Origin: an uncultured Pelagibacteraceae bacterium
GTDB taxonomy: Bacteria > Pseudomonadota > Alphaproteobacteria > Pelagibacterales > Pelagibacteraceae
Reading direction: 5' to 3'
Assembly: GCA_902545405.1 (NCBI GenBank)
Contig: CACCFT010000004.1
Coordinates: 1 to 64,000, forward strand
DNA length: 64,000 nucleotides
Shown piece after piece: positions 23,744 to 33,317 of this stretch. The first letter of the stretch is position 1; every line of letters begins with the position of its first letter. The notes under the pieces are model-generated. The model ran no database searches. It worked only from the letters and a program-made list of their open reading frames with translations, and was not told the DNA's origin. A program made the position numbers and the translations under genes.

Positions 23744-25668
23744 TGTTAACACAAGTTGTAACAATATTAATTATCGCAACTGTTATTGGATGTATTCTTT
23801 ATGGAATAAGATTAATAAAAACTGAAAGAGTTGATACTGTATTTGGTAATCCAGAAAGAGCTAGAGGTGGAACACACTGGGTAATTGTTGGTAGTAGTGT
23901 AATATTAATGCTTTGGCTTTATTATTCATGGGATATTGCAAAAGGTTTTTATCCAAAATCAGCAAATGAATTATGCCAGGTTGCTAAAATTAATGAGTCA
24001 TTATTAGGTTTGAAATATCAATTTCCTATTGAAGAGAGAGAGTTCAAAAGCACATCAATTATTAAAATTGAAAATAAAAATCTTGTAAAGATTAAAAATG
24101 AAATAAAAGTATCTCAAGATCTAAATGATCAACAAAAAACAATTCTTGTAAGTTACATTGATAGAACCTCTAAATTAATTCCATTCTTAACTAGTGAAGA
24201 ATTAATAGAAATAGATACCAAAATAAAAATTCAAGAAATGACTGAACAAATAAAGCAACTCAGTATTAATTTTCAAAAGGAGGATTATCCTTTTGAGACA
24301 GATGCTCAAAAAATTGAAAGACAAAAACTTATTGATGAACAAGGAGGTTGGGGAATTGTCACAATAGACTCTGGAAGTGGAACAACAGAAAATATTATTG
24401 AGATACCAACTGCTCCTCAGACTAAAAAAGGGTTAAAATTTCATGCAGCAGCAAAAGAACTAAGTTCAATAAATGACAAGTTTTTTAAATTAAGAAATCA
24501 CAATCCATTATTCAAAAGCTCAATAAAACAATTAAAAGATGATATTAAAGCTTATAGAAAAAGTTTAAATGATAGTGAAGAGATAGCGTCTGACTATGCA
24601 AAAAATATTGTTAAAATTGCAAGAAGAATAGAATTTGCAAGTATTTATCCTCCTAATGCATTAAACTACATGCAAGAAGCAATCTTAGAATTTGATGATT
24701 TACAAAATAAAGAACAAGGTGGACTAAGATTAATTGATATCCTTTTGTTTCCTTCAGGAACAATTGTAGCTAGTGGAGCAACTTGCTCAGAACAAGGTTC
24801 AGGTAGATGGTTGCCAAAACCATCTGACACTTTTAATAAGTTTGTGTTGCTGTCAAAACCAAGTGTTGGATATAAAAATGTTCCTCTTTTGTGGATTGAA
24901 ATGGTTGATGTCAGTAAAATGATAGGATTCTTTTTACCAGATTGGATAGCAGATATATTGCCTGGTGAATATCCAGTACATACAAAAGAAGGGATAGTTA
25001 AAGAGAATTTTAAAAGTAATGTTTTAAAGGTTGTAACAGGTGACTTTAATTTACTGAAAGTTCCAGTTCCATACGGACATATCTGGGACTCTTTTATGAG
25101 AGTATTTTTAGGATTAGTGTTTGGAATTATAATTGGTGTTCCTTTAGGATTGTTTATGGGTCTAAATAGATTTGCAAGAGGTTTCTTTGATCCTTTAATT
25201 GAGCTTTACAGACCAGTCCCTCCTCTTGCATGGGCACCTTTAATTATTTCTGTGCTTGGAATTGATGACTCTGGAAAAGTATTTTTGTTATTTATGGTCT
25301 CGTTATCTATTATGATTATTTCTGCAAGAGCTGGCGCATCAGGAACACAGCTTTCAAAAATTCATGCTGCCCACTCTTTAGGGGCTACTAAAAAACAAAT
25401 TTTAAGATATGTGATTTTCCCTAATTCACTTCCTGAAATTCTTACAGGAATTAGAGTTGCTGTTGGTATGTGCTGGGGAACACTTGTTGCTGCAGAGTTT
25501 CTAGCAGGTACAACAGGTATTGGTTTTGTTGAAAACGTTGCGAAAAAATACTTCCAGTGGGAGGTTATTTGGATAACAATAATTATAATGGGTCTTCTTG
25601 GTCTTCTATTTGATATAACTTTAAGAAAAATTATAGATAAGACAATTCCTTGGAGAGGAAAAGGTTAA
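23743..25668 (+). CDS. tauC: Taurine-type ABC permease with a large N-terminal extracytoplasmic domain
   Basis: The track start 23704 lies inside tauB; the ATG at 23743 (MLTQVVTIL, TAATG junction) gives 641 aa. Two spans come first (about 1-22 and 42-62), then about 370 mostly hydrophilic residues rich in predicted helix and KE runs, then a standard BPD-transport permease domain (about 430-640) with the EAA loop AAHSLGATKKQILRYVIFP. Typical TauC/SsuC proteins are only about 250-280 aa, so the first 400 residues are an extra domain, perhaps facing the binding protein. Confidence 0.85.
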   Translation: MLTQVVTILIIATVIGCILYGIRLIKTERVDTVFGNPERARGGTHWVIVGSSVILMLWLYYSWDIAKGFYPKSANELCQVAKINESLLGLKYQFPIEEREFKSTSIIKIENKNLVKIKNEIKVSQDLNDQQKTILVSYIDRTSKLIPFLTSEELIEIDTKIKIQEMTEQIKQLSINFQKEDYPFETDAQKIERQKLIDEQGGWGIVTIDSGSGTTENIIEIPTAPQTKKGLKFHAAAKELSSINDKFFKLRNHNPLFKSSIKQLKDDIKAYRKSLNDSEEIASDYAKNIVKIARRIEFASIYPPNALNYMQEAILEFDDLQNKEQGGLRLIDILLFPSGTIVASGATCSEQGSGRWLPKPSDTFNKFVLLSKPSVGYKNVPLLWIEMVDVSKMIGFFLPDWIADILPGEYPVHTKEGIVKENFKSNVLKVVTGDFNLLKVPVPYGHIWDSFMRVFLGLVFGIIIGVPLGLFMGLNRFARGFFDPLIELYRPVPPLAWAPLIISVLGIDDSGKVFLLFMVSLSIMIISARAGASGTQLSKIHAAHSLGATKKQILRYVIFPNSLPEILTGIRVAVGMCWGTLVAAEFLAGTTGIGFVENVAKKYFQWEVIWITIIIMGLLGLLFDITLRKIIDKTIPWRGKG

Positions 25669-25671
25669 TCC

Positions 25672-26727
25672 TTAATCATTAAGCAACCGTAATTCATTTT
25701 CGTCGAATTTTAAATAAACGTTTTCTCCAACATTAAATATTTCATTTGTATTGCTAGAAACTACGTAAATTTTACCGACTTTGGAATTAACTATATACTG
25801 ATAACTATTTCCAACGAATGACGCATTATTAACAGATGCATGTATTGAGTTTTCTTCAGGACTTTTTGAAATAGTTATTTTTTCCGGTCTTAAAGAGACG
25901 GAAACTGAACTTTCTAATTTTTGATCACTTTCTATTTTAATTTTCATTTCTGCTAATTGAATCTCATAAATATTATTATTTTGATTAATGATTTCAGCTT
26001 TAACAACATTTGCGTCTCCTATAAAGTTAGCTACAAATTTAGTTTTAGGAAAGTTATACAATTCTTTTGGACTACCTTGTTGAGCAATAATAGCATTGTT
26101 CATCACAATTACTTTGTCAGAAATTGCTAATGCTTCCTCTTGATCATGAGTTACATAAATTGTGGTTACTCCAAGTTTCTGTTGAATTTCTCTAATATCC
26201 TCTCTTACTTGTCTTCTTAATTTTGCATCTAAATTAGATAAAGGCTCATCAAAAAGTAGAACCTTTGGTTTCAGCACAATTGCTCTTGCAACAGCTACCC
26301 TTTGTTGCTGACCTCCGGATAGCTCTGAGGGCATCCTATTTTCATAACCTTCTAAATTAACTAACTTAAGAGTTTCTAAAGACTTTTCTGTAAATTCTTC
26401 TTTTGGAACATTTATCATCTTTAAACCATACGATACATTTTCAAGTACACTCATATGTGGAAACAAAGCATAAGATTGAAATACCATAGATACATCTCTA
26501 TCTGTCGCTGGTAATAATGTTACATCTTCATTTTCTACTAAAATTTTACCACTAGTAGCTCTTTCTAGACCAGCAATAATTCTTAAAGAAGTAGTTTTTC
26601 CGCATCCAGAGGGGCCTAGCAATGTAGTTAGTGTTCCTGCTTCAAAAGTACAACTCACATTATCAACAGCAACAGTCTGATTAAATTTTTTTGTAATATT
26701 TTCAAATTTTACTTCTGCTTTTTTCAT
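25672..26727 (-). CDS. ABC importer ATPase (AfuC/FbpC type)
   Basis: ATPase of 351 aa with Walker A GPSGCGKTTS, signature LSGGQQQRVAVAR, Walker B VLLFDEPLSNLDA and the switch His in VTHDQEEAL. The C-terminal part (about 240-351) is a TOBE-type beta domain with SVSLRPEKITIS. This group is usually annotated iron(III), putrescine or 2-aminoethylphosphonate importer ATPase. It shares one base region with the permease stop (26727) and ends 3 bp from tauC, convergent. Confidence 0.88.
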   Translation of the reverse strand: MKKAEVKFENITKKFNQTVAVDNVSCTFEAGTLTTLLGPSGCGKTTSLRIIAGLERATSGKILVENEDVTLLPATDRDVSMVFQSYALFPHMSVLENVSYGLKMINVPKEEFTEKSLETLKLVNLEGYENRMPSELSGGQQQRVAVARAIVLKPKVLLFDEPLSNLDAKLRRQVREDIREIQQKLGVTTIYVTHDQEEALAISDKVIVMNNAIIAQQGSPKELYNFPKTKFVANFIGDANVVKAEIINQNNNIYEIQLAEMKIKIESDQKLESSVSVSLRPEKITISKSPEENSIHASVNNASFVGNSYQYIVNSKVGKIYVVSSNTNEIFNVGENVYLKFDENELRLLND

Positions 26728-28925
26728 TATCCAAAATTTCCTTGTAATATTCCTTCTGTTTGCTCTCTTCTCCCTAATTTACGTTTACCTATTATTAATT
26801 GCATTAAAGTTATTGTAAATAACATAACAACAATTAATGCAGACGAATAAACAATTGCTAGACCATAATCATTGTTTTCTAATCTTCCTAATATATATGA
26901 GACAGCTAAATCATAATTAGCACTAACAAGGAATATAACAGCACTAATTGCCGTCATTGCTCTAACAAAACTAAAAACTAAAGAAGCAGTAATTGCAGGT
27001 TTAAGCAATGGAAGAATTACATTCCTAAATGTTTGAGAACTAGATGCATTCAATGTTGATGAGGCTTCATCTAAGTGAGGATCTAATTGATTCATCGAAG
27101 CTATACCTGCCCTAACCCCAACAGGCATATTTCTAAATACAAAAGCGATTACCAAAATAATTCCTGTTCCTGTAAGTTCAAGTGGCGGAACATTAAATGC
27201 AAAAACGTAACTCACACCAATAACACTTCCAGGTATTGCAAAACTTAACATTGTGCCGAATTCAAAAGCATTTTTTCCTTTAAACTTATGTCTTGTAAGA
27301 AGATATGCTGTTAAAATACCTATTGCAGCAGTAGGAAATGATGAAATTAATGCTATCGCAAAAGTAGTGTTAAAAGAATTCCACGCGGTACCAGTCCACA
27401 AAATTCCTCTTTCTTTAACCCATTCAACACTAAATGCTTCAACATAATGTCTTAACGTAAAACTGTGATCGACACCCCACATCTCTACAAATCCACCAAA
27501 CATAATCATAATATAAATTATAAATGTAAGGAGCGCCCATGGTAAAACAGTTGAGTAAATTATCCACTTAGTATTATTTGGTAATTCAGGATGTACTCCA
27601 CTATCACCTTTCCCAGAAATTGAAATATAGGATTTTTTCCCCAACCATTGGTTCTGAAGATAAAACACTACCAGAACAACGGTTAATAATATCATTGCTA
27701 ATATTGCAGCTTTAGTTTCATCATACTGTGCACCCACAATTGCAAAGAATATTTCTGTAGATAAAACATCATATTCGGCACCTAGCACTAGTGGATTTCC
27801 AAAATCAGCTAAGCTTTCGATAAAGCCAAGCAAAAATGCATTCGCAATTCCAGGTCTCATTAAAGGCAATGTAACAGTTTTAAAAACTTGCCATTTTGAA
27901 GCTCTCAATGTTTGTGAAGCCTCTTCCATTGCAGGACTTACACTTTCAACAACTCCAATTAAAACTAAAAAAGCAATAGGTGTAAAAGCAAGAGTTTGTG
28001 CAAACCATATTCCTGGCAAACCATAAATCCATCTCGAGGGCTCAATCTCAAATGCCCACTCCAAAAAAGAACTTACAACTCCCGTTCTACCGAATAATAT
28101 TATTATTGCTAAACCGATTACAAATGGAGGTGTTATGATTGGTAAAACAGATAAAATTCTAATCGTTTTTTTAAATTTAAAACTTGTTCTTGCAATTAAT
28201 AAAGCAAAACCTAAACCCAAAATTGTTGATGAGAAAGCTGTAAGTGTTCCCATAGTAACAGTGTTCCAAAAAACACCACATGCATAATCACTATATAGAC
28301 AATCAAGACCCCAAATTCCTTTATTAAATATTTTGGTTGAAAAATTACTAATTTCATATCCACCTTCTGTGCCTTTAAAGGCAACAGCAAACATTCTAAA
28401 AATAGGAAAAAAAACGAAAGTTGAAACTAGAATAATTATGCTTCCTATACTTCCTACAATAAAATTATCTCCATTCAACCACCCACGCGAGGATAGCCCA
28501 TGTGTAATATAAAAAATAAATGTAGAGCATAAAAGAACTGCGCCAGACCCTACTCCAAATTGATTTTCTACATCGCCAAAAATCGATTGAAAGATTTCAA
28601 AATTCCACCCTCTTATGCCAATTGAAAACCCCTGAAGGATAAAATAAAAAATACCAAACAATCCTGAGTACAAGAAAATTTTGGAATAAATAGGATTATT
28701 CTGATTTAATTTTAAGGTTGATAATGGAAAAAATAAAGGAACAATTAAAGGAAGAAGCCAATATTTTTTATTTATAAATACCTGTGGTAATACAGAACCG
28801 TAATCTTCTAAAGAATATTCTAATATCCAGTTTATTGAGAAAAACCCGTCACCTGTTACATACCATGGAAATATTAGGAAACCCAATACTCCAACGAGCA
28901 TCCAACAGATAACGAGCCCTCTCAT
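26727..28925 (-). CDS. Double-domain ABC permease (AfuB-like)
   Basis: Very large permease of 732 aa. Two binding-protein-dependent permease domains are seen, each with an EAA-like loop: MEEASQTLRASKWQVFKTVTLPLMRPG and LDEASSTLNASSSQTFRNVILPLLKPA. About four to five additional spans precede the first domain. FbpB iron permeases are about 500 aa; the longer type corresponds to AfuB-like fused permeases. It lies between the SBP (8 bp) and the ATPase. Confidence 0.87.
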   Translation of the reverse strand: MRGLVICWMLVGVLGFLIFPWYVTGDGFFSINWILEYSLEDYGSVLPQVFINKKYWLLPLIVPLFFPLSTLKLNQNNPIYSKIFLYSGLFGIFYFILQGFSIGIRGWNFEIFQSIFGDVENQFGVGSGAVLLCSTFIFYITHGLSSRGWLNGDNFIVGSIGSIIILVSTFVFFPIFRMFAVAFKGTEGGYEISNFSTKIFNKGIWGLDCLYSDYACGVFWNTVTMGTLTAFSSTILGLGFALLIARTSFKFKKTIRILSVLPIITPPFVIGLAIIILFGRTGVVSSFLEWAFEIEPSRWIYGLPGIWFAQTLAFTPIAFLVLIGVVESVSPAMEEASQTLRASKWQVFKTVTLPLMRPGIANAFLLGFIESLADFGNPLVLGAEYDVLSTEIFFAIVGAQYDETKAAILAMILLTVVLVVFYLQNQWLGKKSYISISGKGDSGVHPELPNNTKWIIYSTVLPWALLTFIIYIMIMFGGFVEMWGVDHSFTLRHYVEAFSVEWVKERGILWTGTAWNSFNTTFAIALISSFPTAAIGILTAYLLTRHKFKGKNAFEFGTMLSFAIPGSVIGVSYVFAFNVPPLELTGTGIILVIAFVFRNMPVGVRAGIASMNQLDPHLDEASSTLNASSSQTFRNVILPLLKPAITASLVFSFVRAMTAISAVIFLVSANYDLAVSYILGRLENNDYGLAIVYSSALIVVMLFTITLMQLIIGKRKLGRREQTEGILQGNFG

Positions 28926-28933
28926 TTAATTCC

Positions 28934-29971
28934 TTATCTAGGAATTACAGAAACATCGTTATCCCATTTGGATAACAAACTCGCTCTAGTACTTTTATCT
29001 CCATAAACTTTAAAATTATAATCAATTAAGTTTATTGTTGATAAGTCTGGAGCATCAGGATCAGCTTTTGCTTTAGTATTAGATGGCACTTGCAAAGATT
29101 TTCCTGAAGTGAAAACCATAGTTTGAATAGCAGGACTTAAAGCCCAGTCATAAAACTTTTTAGCTTCCTTCATATTTCTTGCACCTGCAATAATACTCAT
29201 AGATCCAACTTCATATCCAGTTCCTTCAGCTGGTGAGACCGTAACAACCGGCAAACCTTTTTTTGTTTGTTTCACACCATCATGTTGGAAACAAATACCG
29301 ATTAAGTTTTCACCTCTACCAGTTGCTTTAATTGGTGCAGAACCAGATTTAGTATATGTATTTATGTTTGCATGAAGTTTTTTCATGTAATCCCAACCTT
29401 TATCTTCTCCAAATATTTGAAGAATAGTAGCTAAGGTTGTGTAAGCAGTTCCAGATGAGTTTGGATTTGCTACTTGTATTTCACCTTTATATATTGGTTT
29501 TGTTAAATCCATCCATGATTTTGGAGCTGGAAGACCTTTTTTTGCTAAAAGATCTTTGTTGTATCCAAAACCTAATGCACCAACATAAATTCCTACTGAT
29601 TTAAAATCAGCATTTTTTGCTTGGTTCTGAGCTGCAGGTAATAAATCATTAAAATGAACAGATTTATATTTCTCAGTTAAATTTTCTTGTGCTGCAGTTA
29701 AATGTGGATCGCCTGTTCCACCAAACCAAACATCTCCTTTTGGATTTGATGCTTCTGCTTTTATTTTTGCAAAAGTTTCACCACTACTTGCTCTTGTCAT
29801 AGCAACTTTTGTTCCAGTTTCTTTTTCATAAGCTTGTTCAAGCATTTCACAAACGTCTATTTCAACACTGCAATATAAAGTTAGTTTTGCAGCTGAAGCT
29901 TTATTTGTGATACCGAAAAGTGTTAATGAAAGAACTAGAGCCATAGAAGCTACTTTAAGTATATTTTTCAT
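28934..29971 (-). CDS. ABC substrate-binding protein of the AfuA/FbpA family
   Basis: Periplasmic protein of 345 aa with signal peptide ending around TNKASA. LTLYCSVEIDVCEMLEQAYEKETG and GDVWFGGTGDPHLTAAQ mark the cluster. Ferric-binding FbpA proteins carry two consecutive tyrosines as iron ligands; at the matching place this protein has ICFQHDGVKQ (His230, Asp231), followed by PAEGTGYEVGS. The His-Asp and downstream Glu resemble sugar-phosphate-binding AfuA. A phosphorylated or other anionic organic substrate is thus as likely as iron. Some SAR11 members of this group are annotated as iron proteins. Confidence 0.8.
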   Translation of the reverse strand: MKNILKVASMALVLSLTLFGITNKASAAKLTLYCSVEIDVCEMLEQAYEKETGTKVAMTRASSGETFAKIKAEASNPKGDVWFGGTGDPHLTAAQENLTEKYKSVHFNDLLPAAQNQAKNADFKSVGIYVGALGFGYNKDLLAKKGLPAPKSWMDLTKPIYKGEIQVANPNSSGTAYTTLATILQIFGEDKGWDYMKKLHANINTYTKSGSAPIKATGRGENLIGICFQHDGVKQTKKGLPVVTVSPAEGTGYEVGSMSIIAGARNMKEAKKFYDWALSPAIQTMVFTSGKSLQVPSNTKAKADPDAPDLSTINLIDYNFKVYGDKSTRASLLSKWDNDVSVIPR

Positions 29972-30121
29972 ATATCCCTCACTTTTTTATTAGTTAATGA
30001 TAATAAATTTACACGATTAATGTTAATCTTTTGTTATTTTAAATTTAAAGATAATTTTAATAAATAAAAAAAATATTCAATTTATAGTTTAATTTTGAAA
30101 TCAATTATGTTTACATAAATT

Positions 30122-31126
30122 ATGAATGAAAAAGAGCTTAAAAATCTAATAATTAAAATTTTTATTAATTTTAAATTAAGCAGAAAACATTCAGAAGTTT
30201 GTGCAAATGCAATTATCAATGCGGAACTTGTAGGTGCGCCTTCACATGGATTGTCTCGTTTAAAAATGTATTGTGAAAGAATCTCAAAAAAAGTCATTAA
30301 TCCGAGACCTAAAATTACTGTAAAAAATATATCAAAATCTATATCAATAATTGATGCTGATAATTCTATAGGTTTTGTTGCAGCAGATGAGGCTATTAAA
30401 AAAACTATACAAAATGCAAAAAAAACAGGGATTGGGTTAGTTGCTGTAAAAAACAGCGGACATTATGGATTATCAGGGTATTACGTTGAGCAAGCGGTTA
30501 AAAAAAATTTAATAACATTCGCATTTACAAATGCTCCTCCAGCTATTGCGCCTTTTGGTGGAAAAAAATCAGTCTTTGGAACTAATCCAATATGTTTTGG
30601 AACTCAAACAAATAGTAAGGTTCCGTTTATACTAGATACATCAATGTCTATGATTAATAGAGGTAAAATTAGGATTGCAGAAAAGTTAGGAAAAAAAATA
30701 CCATATGGCGTTGCTTTAAACAAATTTGGTAAACCAACTACAAATGCAAAAGAAGCTCTTGCTGGGGTACAACTTCCAATAGCTGGATTTAGAGGATCTG
30801 GATTAGCCTGGATGGTAGATATTTTAACTGGAGTATTTGTTGGAAGTAATCATGGTGGCAAAGTAAAAGACCCATTTGATGATTTCTCTGGGCCACAAAA
30901 TATCGGTCACTTATTTTTAGCATTTAAAGACAATCTATTTGTTAAAGATTATAAAAAAGAGATAAAAAAAAATATTAAAAGAATAAAAAAAATACCTAAT
31001 TTAAAAGGACAAAAAATATTTTATCCCGGGGAGCAAAAGTATTTAAGAACAAAAACAAACTCCAAAAAATCTATAAAAATTCCAAAAAATATTAAAAAGG
31101 ATTTAGATATTCTCTTAACTAGTTAA
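30122..31126 (+). CDS. LDH2-family (malate/L-lactate/sulfolactate-type) dehydrogenase
   Basis: NAD(P)-dependent 2-hydroxyacid dehydrogenase of 334 aa outside the classical LDH fold. LVGAPSHGLSRL (about 37-48) with the catalytic His region, VKNSGHYGLSGYYVEQA, FGTNPICFGT and LDTSMSMINRGKI follow the family order. Members act on malate, lactate, sulfolactate (ComC/SlcC), ureidoglycolate or dehydrogulonate; the substrate is open. The last 50 residues are unusually rich in Lys. Promoter-like AT sequence in the 150 bp upstream is shared with the divergent AfuA-like gene. Confidence 0.82.
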   Translation: MNEKELKNLIIKIFINFKLSRKHSEVCANAIINAELVGAPSHGLSRLKMYCERISKKVINPRPKITVKNISKSISIIDADNSIGFVAADEAIKKTIQNAKKTGIGLVAVKNSGHYGLSGYYVEQAVKKNLITFAFTNAPPAIAPFGGKKSVFGTNPICFGTQTNSKVPFILDTSMSMINRGKIRIAEKLGKKIPYGVALNKFGKPTTNAKEALAGVQLPIAGFRGSGLAWMVDILTGVFVGSNHGGKVKDPFDDFSGPQNIGHLFLAFKDNLFVKDYKKEIKKNIKRIKKIPNLKGQKIFYPGEQKYLRTKTNSKKSIKIPKNIKKDLDILLTS

Positions 31127-31329
31127 CCTGCAAAATAACCTAGTATTCCAATAGATAAACAGACTGAAAGTATTATTATTTTTGACTGAAGTGCCTCTTT
31201 TTTCTTTTCAGTGATTACTCGTTTCTTTAGAACATCTATATTTACTTTACGAGGGGACATTCGAATTACTCTTCGTTTTTTTTCAGGTATTTCAATATTA
31301 GATGTTCTATTTAAGCTTTCAGTACTCAT
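31123..31329 (-). CDS. 68-residue protein with C-terminal membrane anchor
   Basis: Reads MSTESLNRTSNIEIPEKKRRVIRMSPRKVNIDVLKKR, a strongly basic cytosolic part, and ends with one hydrophobic segment IIILSVCLSIGILGYFAG. It overlaps the 3' end of the LDH2 gene by 4 bp, convergent, and diverges from the duplicated-wHTH regulator. The composition suggests a small tail-anchored protein. No family recognised; the ORF is plausible because of its biased, non-shadow composition. Confidence 0.55.
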   Translation of the reverse strand: MSTESLNRTSNIEIPEKKRRVIRMSPRKVNIDVLKKRVITEKKKEALQSKIIILSVCLSIGILGYFAG

Positions 31330-31372
31330 TAAATTATTAAAACATAAAGTAAAAAATTTTACAGATTTTAAC

Positions 31373-31423
31373 TGTTCAAAATGGGTTGACTCAAGTTTTA
31401 AAATTGTTCAAATTGGGTTTTGA
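31373..31423 (+). repeat. 32-bp-spaced direct repeat before the regulator gene
   Basis: TGTTCAAAATGGGTT at 31373-31387 recurs as TGTTCAAATTGGGTT at 31405-31419, one mismatch in 15, exactly 32 bp apart (about three helical turns). The second copy ends 10 bp before the regulator ATG at 31430. The position, and the fact that the gene encodes a tandem wHTH protein, suggest an autoregulatory operator. Confidence 0.55.
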
Positions 31424-31429
31424 TACATT

Positions 31430-32392
31430 ATGAAGCAGCTACCAAGTGTAAATTCAGAACTAGATGATGAACTGATCGATAAAATTTTCAAAAATCATTT
31501 TGATATTTTAAGTCCTTTTTTTTTAAAACTTATGTCTGAATGGACAATCGGTGCTTATAAAGTGTTTAAAGATATAGATACTTACACGATTTTAATTTAT
31601 TTGATTAGTAAGCAGTTTGATTTTTACAGACGTAATAATTTAAATATTACTTTCAATGATTTTTATAAGGATAAATCATTAGAGATTGAGAAAATTAACC
31701 TTATAAGAATATCAAAGGATCTTAAAATACCAAAAGAAAGTGTCAGAAGAAAAATTATATCCCTGGAAAAAAGGGGAATAATTAAAAAAAAGGGCAAGAA
31801 GATTACAATAGATAGAAGTGCTTACAATTCAACACAGCCAAATGATACATTAAAAAATATATGCACACTTTTATCTGTTTTTAGTCAAATTTTAAAAGAA
31901 GAAAAAGTTGTAAAAAACGAAATGTCCAGTAATGAAATTAACAATTTAATAAAACATAATTTCTCATTTTGCTGGTATCAATTTTATAAATTTTTATTCC
32001 CTTACTGCTTAAGATGGAAAAATTATTTTGGTGATATGGAAATATTTACTATTTTAGCAACTATAATTTTGAATAATAATTCAAAAATTGGAAGGCAACT
32101 TAAAGGAGTTGATAGTTATTTAGATAAATGGAGAGATAAAATTATTAATAAAAAAATAAAAGGAATTAATGCAATGTCTATTTCTGAAATAACAGGAATA
32201 CCAAGACCAACAGTAGTAAGAAAAATCAAGAAATTAATTAAAAGTAAATTTATTTCTTTAGACAAAAATAAATTGATAAATTTTGATGTCAGCAAACAAA
32301 ATTTTAAAGATATGTCGATAATCCAAGACGAAAATTTAAAATCAATAAATGTTTTTATAAAAAGAACCTACAATCAAATAAATCTTAATTAG
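31430..32392 (+). CDS. Tandem winged-helix regulator with internal duplication
   Basis: Protein of 320 aa made of two similar halves. Each has a helical segment rich in F/W/Y with D-x-x-x-x-x-I-L (about 27-62 and 178-215) followed by a wHTH: ISKDLKIPKESVRRKIISLEKRGII (94-118) and ISEITGIPRPTVVRKIKKLIKSKFI (251-275). The period is about 155 residues. The wHTH resembles Crp/MarR-type domains; no ligand-binding domain is recognised. It sits behind a direct repeat and next to transporter and dehydrogenase genes, so local regulation is likely. Confidence 0.7.
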   Translation: MKQLPSVNSELDDELIDKIFKNHFDILSPFFLKLMSEWTIGAYKVFKDIDTYTILIYLISKQFDFYRRNNLNITFNDFYKDKSLEIEKINLIRISKDLKIPKESVRRKIISLEKRGIIKKKGKKITIDRSAYNSTQPNDTLKNICTLLSVFSQILKEEKVVKNEMSSNEINNLIKHNFSFCWYQFYKFLFPYCLRWKNYFGDMEIFTILATIILNNNSKIGRQLKGVDSYLDKWRDKIINKKIKGINAMSISEITGIPRPTVVRKIKKLIKSKFISLDKNKLINFDVSKQNFKDMSIIQDENLKSINVFIKRTYNQINLN

Positions 32393-33233
32393 AATTTTTA
32401 AGAATATATATAAATATAAATCCAGTTATATACATTACTAATGCATAAGCAGCGGTGGGAACCATGTAAGCGACATCATTGAAAATTTGTGTTGCTACAA
32501 ATACAGCTAAAGTTCCATTTTGTAATCCACATTCTAAAGAAATACATTTTCTCTGTGGTATTCCAGTTGCAAAGCCTTTTGCAATGTAAAATGCCAAAGT
32601 CATCATGACTACGTTTAATATTAAAACAGCTAAACCCGCTTGACCTAAGTATGATATTATATTTTCTCTTTCCTCAATCCATATTGCTGCAAATACAACA
32701 ATAAACAAAATACCTGTAATTCTATTTACAATATTAATATTAGAAGAAATAAAGTTTTCAGCAAATCTTCTAATTATCATTCCTAGAATTACTGGCACAG
32801 TTACAACTAGTGCCATTTTAAGAGCAATACCAGTCATCGTAATATCTGAGGATAAATCAGTTACACCTAATAATTTTGCTGAAGAAAAAACAATAAATGG
32901 AACAGAAAAAATACTAATTAAACTACCTACTGCTGTTAACGAAATAGATAATGCAACATCTCCATTCGCAAATTTTGTTAAAACATTTGATGTTACTCCT
33001 CCAGGAGCTGCAGCAATAATCATTAATCCTAATGCTAATTCAACTGGTAATCTTAATATTAAAAGTAAAATATAAGCGACGATTGGGAGAAGGATTAATT
33101 GACAAATTATTCCGACTGTAAAATCTTTTGGATTATTTATAACTCTTAAAAAATCTCTAGTTGATAAGCCCAATCCAAGACCTAACATTATAAGGGCTAA
33201 CGCTATAGGTGCAATTATTGTAACTATCTCCAT
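32385..33233 (-). CDS. Bile acid:sodium symporter (BASS) family transporter
   Basis: Carrier of 282 aa with about nine to ten spans. MIIAAAPGGVTSNVLTKFANGDVALS and ISLECGLQNGTLAVFVATQ are the two BASS signature regions, including the E-x-G-x-Q-N site. Bacterial members move organic anions such as pyruvate, pantoate or sulfonates with sodium. It overlaps the regulator gene tail by 8 bp, convergent, and diverges from the Pta/Ptb gene. Substrate unknown. Confidence 0.85.
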   Translation of the reverse strand: MEIVTIIAPIALALIMLGLGLGLSTRDFLRVINNPKDFTVGIICQLILLPIVAYILLLILRLPVELALGLMIIAAAPGGVTSNVLTKFANGDVALSISLTAVGSLISIFSVPFIVFSSAKLLGVTDLSSDITMTGIALKMALVVTVPVILGMIIRRFAENFISSNINIVNRITGILFIVVFAAIWIEERENIISYLGQAGLAVLILNVVMMTLAFYIAKGFATGIPQRKCISLECGLQNGTLAVFVATQIFNDVAYMVPTAAYALVMYITGFIFIYILKNSN

Positions 33234-33317
33234 CGTTTGTTCAATTTTAAACTATTTTTATATCGAACGTAATAAAAAATATTGATATTTAGAACCATAA
33301 CAAATATTTAAACTCAT

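Noticed and set aside
25671-25683. Palindrome CTTAATCATTAAG at the tauC/ATPase convergence
   Set aside because: Short and AT-only; overlaps stop codons and has no U tract.
28934-29971. Direct assignment of the AfuA/FbpA-type SBP as iron-binding
   Set aside because: The tandem tyrosines of FbpA are absent, so I left the substrate open.
30082-30297. Minus-strand ORF opposite the LDH2 start
   Set aside because: Shadow of the LDH2 N-terminus with no independent support.
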